NCBI GenBank assembly: GCA_027604505.1
Contig: JADIIX010000010.1
Span: forward strand, 219,726-283,725
From: Gonapodya sp. JEL0774
Lineage: Eukaryota > Monoblepharomycota > Monoblepharidomycetes > Monoblepharidales > Gonapodyaceae
DNA: 64,000 nucleotides
Direction of reading: 5' to 3'
A program made the translations under genes and the position numbers. The notes beneath the pieces were generated by a model. It made no database searches. It saw only the letters and a list, made by a program, of their open reading frames with translations, and was not told where the DNA came from. Position 1 is the first letter of the stretch, and each line of letters begins with the position of its first letter. Below, one piece after another: positions 58,059 through 64,000 of the stretch.

Positions 58059-59540
58059 TTACAAAGACGACGGAACATTTGAGTTCTTCTGGGTTAAACG
58101 GGCGTTGTACTTCATCAACAGTCCAAGCCAGTCCATTTGGTTCTTGGTTGCCGGGATGGGGTGAGACGCTGGAAATTGTGAGTAGGAACTGAGTTTCCAA
58201 TACTGCCCGACATCAAAGATGCGATTTTGCTTACCAATCACCCAACGCACGCCTTCGGTGCATGGAGGAGCAGTGAGAGAGCCCTCGTAGTACCTAACGC
58301 CAAAGTACAGGTGATGTCAAAACATTCTCGGTATAAGCATCAATTTGACTACCACGTCTCACCAAAATTCCTCCGAGTCCTCAATATACTCTGTCAAACG
58401 GCCGATCGGGAAGTTCTTCACTACGTTTCCTTTGTCGGTCTCATTGTGGGGCACCTGCAACACCAGACCGTAACAAATCAATGACGATTGCTGCCGTATG
58501 AAACTCGTTTCACAATAGAACCATCTTGATTGAATTAACTCACCGCCCTCAAAAATTGGTGCAACCACCCAACCGGCTTCTCGCCGAAATCTTCCACGTA
58601 AATCGCAACAACGTGTATAGCACCAGAGTCGGACTTGTGCACAAGGTGGAGTTCCGCGGGGTAAGCTTTGTCGGCAAGGTGATGCTGATTTCCGTTGAGG
58701 TCATACAAAAAGAATAAGTTTAAATATGATCAGAACAAATGCATCCTCTGATTTGTTTCTTGCAAAGACGAACCTCAGCAGGGGCGTGGAAGTGGAAGTT
58801 GACCAGGTAGTACTTAACACCCTCACGCTCGATGTATGCTCTAAGTGATAGATGGTGTGCATGGTAAAGTTTCTCGCAATTCGAAGAACAAACGAGAGCA
58901 CTCTCCACGACACTCTCCAAACTCACGTCTTTGGTGGTGCAAAGAGCTCCACTGTGAACCCCAAGTTCTCAACTGTCACATTCGAGAACTTTTCGGGATA
59001 AACCATGTTGAATGGCGCAGTTCCATTGCCTTAGTAATTGTCTACATATCAGTTCCGTTGCGATTCCGACTCCCAAGTCAGGTGAAGACTCTAACTCACT
59101 TGGCACGGTACCATCGATGTTGATAGGGCTACGTTTGAACCAGCAATAAAGGTTTGAAATGCTCCTGTTCGGAATCGGGTAACATGACAACACACCTCTG
59201 GTACTTTCCAGTAGAGCACGTGGTATAGTTGGGATTAATACTCCCCCAGTAAAATGGTCCTTTTCCACCTTCGTATCCCCACTTTTACACGAAAATGGTG
59301 TTGAAGGAGAAGGGTGACAGTATGTTGGTCGAGCATAAACCATCATGTCTCAAAATGCCATGTTCAACTCACATCCACAGCCCGTTTCACGATTCGGCCG
59401 ATTTCCTGGCGTCCAACGATCGCAGAAGCCAAGCAGTTGGGGTGTGAGCCAACCACATCAGTGTGCACAGGGTGCGCGATGCTGGGCCCAGAGAATGCAC
59501 CGAGAGCAAGCAGCGTGGAGAGGAGGACGCGTGAGAGCAT
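58059..59540 (-). CDS. Secreted alpha-carbonic anhydrase
   Basis: Interconverts CO2 and bicarbonate. The start MLSRVLLSTLLALGAFSGPS is a signal peptide; the in-frame upstream extension begins with TTG. Then come WGYEGGKGPFYWGSI, SPINIDGTVP, VNFHFHAPAE joined to HHLADKAYPAELHLVHKS (the three zinc histidines in HFH and ELHLVH), and YEGSLTAPPCTEGV, the family signature. The C-terminus ends NSNVPSSL with no GPI signal. About seven introns are inferred. Expected outside the cell or in the wall. All catalytic motifs are intact. Confidence 0.88.
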
Positions 59541-60586
59541 TGGGCGAGAAAGCAAGTGCTATAGTTGACGTGGAGAGCTGGTTTCTGGCAGTGTCTGGCT
59601 GGGCCTTTTATATTTCTCCGATGACGCCTGTCAAGTATTCTTCAACAAACACCACCCCCTTCACCGCCACCGTCAAGTATTTCCCCAAAGGATTGTCCCC
59701 TGCCAACAACTTGCACACAGTCGTTATTCAACAAAGTCGAAAAGCATTGAGATGACATTCACGTTATCTTTTCCGGGATCCGGAACTGTGGGGGAGTGCC
59801 TCAACATATACGCGTATTGTATTTGTGATAGCCGTATCCACCAGCCCCAGTCACCTGCTATAATACCAATGCAATTTCTTCGCGGGTTGAATGGTGAACA
59901 TTGCATCGGCTTATTGCATCGGTTTTGTCTTGATTGGTAATCATGATCACGCGCGCCTTGCACTGAGACGTTGATGTCCCGAGTGAATCAAAAATCACAA
60001 ATGATGGCGTCATGACAACGAGATATTTGAACGTTTTGCTTTTTTCTCGTAGACACGAACTGGTGGTACTCACAAGTGGTCTAGGCTGGTGACGTCATCC
60101 GCCTCGTTGGAGCACGGTTGAGCACTAGTGGCAAGGCGAGAGGCGAAATTCTTGACGGAGTTGCATAATCTATGCATCTATACCCTCTTACCCTCTCACG
60201 CTCATCTCCTGGGCGACTGCACCAACAGTTCCACCCTGCATAACCTGCACACGTTCGCCACAGTCACTTCTCAAAACTACATCTTGCCGTATCTCGTCTT
60301 GTCATATGGTCTGAGTCCTGAAATAGGGCGGCAGCAGATACACAACCCGTTAACCTCTCGCCACGATTGAACGACCATCAGAGAGAGCAGTTCTGGTATC
60401 ATTTGACTGTGTACGCATCTCAACACCGGTCTCAAAACGTAGTCCATGAAACTTGGCACCAGTAAAGACCCAATGCATTAAAATGAGATGTGCTAATTGC
60501 GTTATGATTGATTCTCATGCTAAACACATGTCTCTCAGACTTGTTCTCGAAACACCACCTACTCATTCACTCCCATGGTCACATTA
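59541..60586. other. 1-kb intergenic stretch, no gene seen
   Basis: The promoter of the carbonic anhydrase and the 3' flank of the hydratase. The short ORFs show no family and no tRNA or repeat was found. Confidence 0.4.
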
Positions 60587-63447
60587 TTAAATCTTGCTCA
60601 ACGGTTCGGTCAAGTTAGGCACGCCTTGCGTCTCCACCTTCTTCCACCTGCATCACAGCAGAATTACAAAAGATTTAAATCAGATGAAAACTCCCCACGA
60701 ATCCTAAGAAGCACAAGCCAAACGCCCGCCCTCAATCTAACTCACCAAGGATACCACCCATCATACGCCGGGTTTTGGTCCACGTCTTTGACAAAGGAAC
60801 CGGTGAACTTGGGTTCCCGCTTCTCCAGGAAAGACTGCACGCCTTCAGCAGAGTCAAGGCCGTTGCCGGTGCTGCAAGCATTACGGTATGGAAATGTGGA
60901 GACCGACGTGAGTCAAGTCAATGTGCGAACAGAAACCGATTCTCTCGCAAAACCTCGTCCGCCACACTTCAAACCCCACATAAACCCGAAACTCACACAT
61001 ACATAACCCTCGAGTCCAACAAATGCTGCTCCTCCGGGCTCCCTGTTCCCCGCCAGATCATATGCTTGGCCATGCCCATGCTCACCGCGCTGTTCTTGGT
61101 CGCGAGCGTCTTTGCGAGGTCAATAGCCTGGGTCAAGGTAGCGGCAGGTGTGGGAGCCAACGAGTGGAAAAGGAGGGAAAGGTGAGGGTGGGAGGCAGGG
61201 ATAACTTCGCCCTAGATAGGACAATATGTTGACGGTGGATGAGTTTGTGTGCACGGCAAGGTGAGCTGGTGGGATCGTGGTGCTCACAGTCATGACGAGC
61301 GACAGAGCACGGGAGTAGCCTACGAGACGGGGAAGATGGCTGATTGGGGAGGATGTGTGTGGTACGTATGTATGGGAAGGAGGGACGGGGACCATGAGAG
61401 GCACACCACACAACGGCAGATGCTTTCCATCACCATTCACGGCGATTCGGTCAAGCCGCACGCACAATCCATCGCACAGCTCGTCATCATGGATACGCAA
61501 TTCGTCCCCGCAGGCACTTCAAAACCCACAGTCGGAAAAAACAGTGAATCGCAAAGGCACTTGCCCACTCACAAGGTACTCGTGGCCTCGGGAACGATCC
61601 CTCTCCTCGCGAAGACGAATCCGATCTTGGCGTCTTTGTAGGCAATGCGAAAGTCCTTGCGAAAGGGACAGAGTAGGATCGTGGAGAGGGGTTTAAGTGA
61701 AGGTAGGGTCAGAACCGACGGGGCGACTTCGGGTAACGACTCAAGGTTCCCCCCGGCCGCGTTCACATACCATGGCCAATGTGACGGTGATACCGATGCC
61801 GACGGCGGCTCCATTGACTAGTTTTTTTTTGTCGAGAGTTTTCGATGCGCGAAGTGAGTTTTGAAGAGTGAAAAGGTTGGGAGGTGTAAAGTGCACGAGG
61901 TGAGAAAACGCAAGCGAGACCACACCGGGTCGAGTCGGATAACATCCAGACCCGTACGCGAAAGTCATACGTGTCAAGTATGACACCCGGGGACACATGA
62001 AACCACATGCACAGAGATCAGTCCCTCCAAGCTCCACGTTCGCCTCGACCTCGCTCCGACACAGTCCGGAGCCAACAGGATCACGAGCAATCTCTCCATT
62101 TCATATTTCCCGCTTCCCGCTTCCCGCTTCGTACCCTCCTGCCTCTTGTATCTCCACTATTCCCGTCTGCTCCCCTTCATATCCACCCCAGAATACCACA
62201 GGCTCGCCACTCACTCGCCCCAATCACCACCTTCCTACACCTCGAAATCGCCAGCGCGGCTTGGCCCCCTCCGTCTCTTGCGTTTCCGGGTGTCCTGGCG
62301 GGACCGGACGTGGGGTTTTCGGTGGGGTTGGCGTCGGAGAAGGTCGCGCCGCCCGAGGAAAGGTCGGCCTAGTGTGGTGGGGGGGTGGGTGCAGTTCCGG
62401 TGAGAAAGAGGGGACATGGCGTGGGGGGGAGGGTGGAGACTCACGCCAGCGCAGAATGCACGGCCGGCGCCGGTGACGATGACGACTAGGGGAGAGGGTG
62501 AGGTTGGTGGTTTGTGGGGGGAGGGGCATGGAGTGTGTGGTATGGTTGGGAGGAATGATAACGTGAGCCAGGGCGGGGGGGGGGAGAGTGCGTGTCTCGA
62601 CAATTGAACGGAACGGTGTCTTCCGATGCGGCGGTGTGTTACATCACGATGTAAATGGTTTCATTAAAGAAAACTGGAGTAGGCCACGACGTTGAGGATT
62701 CCCACTTCAGGATACGCCGCGATATGGTCCTCCGTTCCGCCCAACATCTGTATCTCTTCCCAGTTGGCACGACGCCGCCCAGCGTACCAACCACCTCACT
62801 CCACCGCACACCATCACCACGCACCTTTGACGGTATCATCCTTATCGAACTGGTTGATGGCGCGTACGACGGACTGGGACATGCCGTTCACGTCGGTCCA
62901 GGCGTTCATCCTTGTTATAGGTGAAGAGTCATATCGTGTGAGGGAGGGAGGGTAAGGGCGGACAAGTTCGCATGCGAGGATTTGAGAGTGGAAAATGAGA
63001 AGTGGGGGTTGAGGATGAGACGGATGGGAAAGACAAGGTGCAGTGAAGCCTACTTTTCTGGTCGGCTGGATGAGGAGGAATGGCAGGGATGTTGGGCAGG
63101 GCGCGTGTTGGGATGAGTGTGAACATGCGGAAAAGAGAAGAAGCGAGGTGAGAAAGAGAAGAAACGAGGCGGGGAAGGGAGAAAGAAACGAAACAAGGGG
63201 AGAGGAGGAACGAGTGAAGAATGCACAAGACAACGATCACCCTGGTTGCCACTCCACTCCACGACGTTGGGGCGTCAACGACATCCGTTCCGTGGCATTG
63301 CCGCGCGAGCGACTGGCAGCGCGGAGAGATGGCCAAGCACAGAACGCACTTGAGAGTGAGAATAGCGATTGCCGGGTTCTCTTTGAGAAAGTCGACTTTG
63401 ATGTGGGTGAAATTGTCGTATCTGAATGGGCGAGAAGGAGACGCCAT
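60587..63447 (-). CDS. Peroxisomal enoyl-CoA hydratase/isomerase (crotonase family)
   Basis: Exon 1 encodes MASPSRPFRYDNFTHIKVDF. Further exons give MNAWTDVNGMSQSVVRAIN, VVIVTGAGRAFCAG, ADLSSGGATFSDANP, GGGQAALAISRCRKVVIGA, INGAAVGIGITVTLAM (oxyanion hole), AYKDAKIGFVFARRGIVPEA (catalytic Glu region), HLPRLVGYSRALSLVMT, TQAIDLAKTLATKNSAVSM and VQSFLEKREPKFTG. The protein ends LTEPLSKI, and SKI is a PTS1-type peroxisomal signal. So it should act in fatty-acid beta-oxidation in peroxisomes. At least nine introns are inferred, the longest about 370 nt (before INGAAVG). One intron contains CCCGCTT three times in tandem (about 62108-62130). Confidence 0.87.
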
Positions 63448-64000
63448 GGCTGCGATGGTGGAGTTGGCGATGTCTGGGGATGGGAGCGTGATTGGGGGGT
63501 GTCTGGTGCTTCCGAACGTGTCAGTCTGCGTTCGGCAGTCTGGTGCCCGAACTCCGTCTACCGCAGCACCCTGTCATCAATCATTCATTGTTCAGTCATC
63601 TCAGTCGCCGTTTATTCTCTTCTCGTTCAGATCGCAGATAAACTAGATTACTACTTTGTCCGTCGAACACCCCATTCCTACTCTGAACGCATAGTATGTA
63701 CCCCGTTGCGCCATTCACTTGATATCGGTTTGCATAATCGACAAAGCGCCGGAGACGCCAAGCACCTGTTGCTCTCAATGAGGATCTAACTTTCACGGGA
63801 ATGAATTAGCCGTAGGCCCATTGTTGCAGCGTTGTCACTCATCTACCAACGGAAGCTCCTATGTATACGGCTGGGAAATGCGCTGCAGCCGCTCACTTGC
63901 TTTTCTCTCACTCTTCCACAATCCCGTTGCATTTCCACCCTGCAATGTATATTTTGTACAGATTTCGCGAACATTTTTGCACGGTGAAGATGCCCGAGGT
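63448..64000. other. 5' flank of the hydratase; a gene may start at the right edge
   Basis: No complete gene is seen. An ATG at 63990-63992 opens MPEV on the plus strand and may begin a gene that leaves the window. Nothing supports it beyond position. Confidence 0.2.

Noticed and set aside
1-64000. CRISPR arrays, prophage or bacterial operons
   Set aside because: None seen; gene structure is eukaryotic throughout.

Overview
This window looks like nuclear DNA of a fungus, probably an early-diverging (zoosporic/chytrid-like) lineage. Genes are dense and on both strands, and almost all are split by short GT-AG introns of about 45-110 nt. There are fungal hallmarks: a Zn2Cys6 regulator, a bifunctional THI6 and a Dal5-type permease. 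A GAF-adenylyl cyclase and a Cache/HAMP-type receptor are more typical of zoosporic fungi. The lineage is an inference from gene content; no rRNA or other marker is present.

Left part (1-29.3 kb), accessory in character. After the 3' part of an adenylyl cyclase (1-2.3 kb) comes the N-terminal half of an SLC2-type sugar transporter (2.5-3.6 kb). The matching C-terminal half lies at 28.5-29.3 kb, same strand. Both halves carry frameshifts. Between them sit about 25 kb holding what reads as an aromatic-catabolism gene set: an ACMSD-like amidohydrolase divergent from an FAD aromatic hydroxylase (4.6-8.6 kb); a Zn2Cys6 regulator divergent from a Dal5-like anion permease (9.4-15.5 kb); a decayed PhyH dioxygenase (17.0-18.3 kb); an RGG protein; a Cache/HAMP receptor with no output domain (19.5-22.0 kb); a gene-poor stretch (22-25.4 kb); and a VOC extradiol-type dioxygenase divergent from an FAH-family hydrolase (25.5-28.2 kb). 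Hydroxylase, ring-cleaving dioxygenase, FAH-family enzyme and amidohydrolase/decarboxylase are the steps of a meta-cleavage route; the permease and regulator would supply uptake and control. The simplest reading is a catabolic island inserted into a transporter gene. No recombinase or terminal repeat is visible to me.

Right part (29.5-64 kb), mostly conserved housekeeping genes: THI6 divergent from an SR splicing factor with one unusually long intron; a WW/FF-domain TCERG1-like protein; an unidentified membrane protein; exportin-2 (CSE1); a PA2G4/EBP1 homologue 81 bp from a divergent WDR55/Jip5 homologue; an NDUFA4-like subunit with a 12-nt microexon; the Rab geranylgeranyltransferase beta subunit (BET2), whose 5' end lies in one arm of an inverted repeat; an SH3 scaffold protein; a secreted alpha-carbonic anhydrase; and a peroxisomal enoyl-CoA hydratase/isomerase ending in SKI, of which a nonsense-ridden fragment is found at 50.3 kb.

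Exon boundaries were placed by eye from splice signals and family motifs. They are good where motifs cross the junction and approximate elsewhere.
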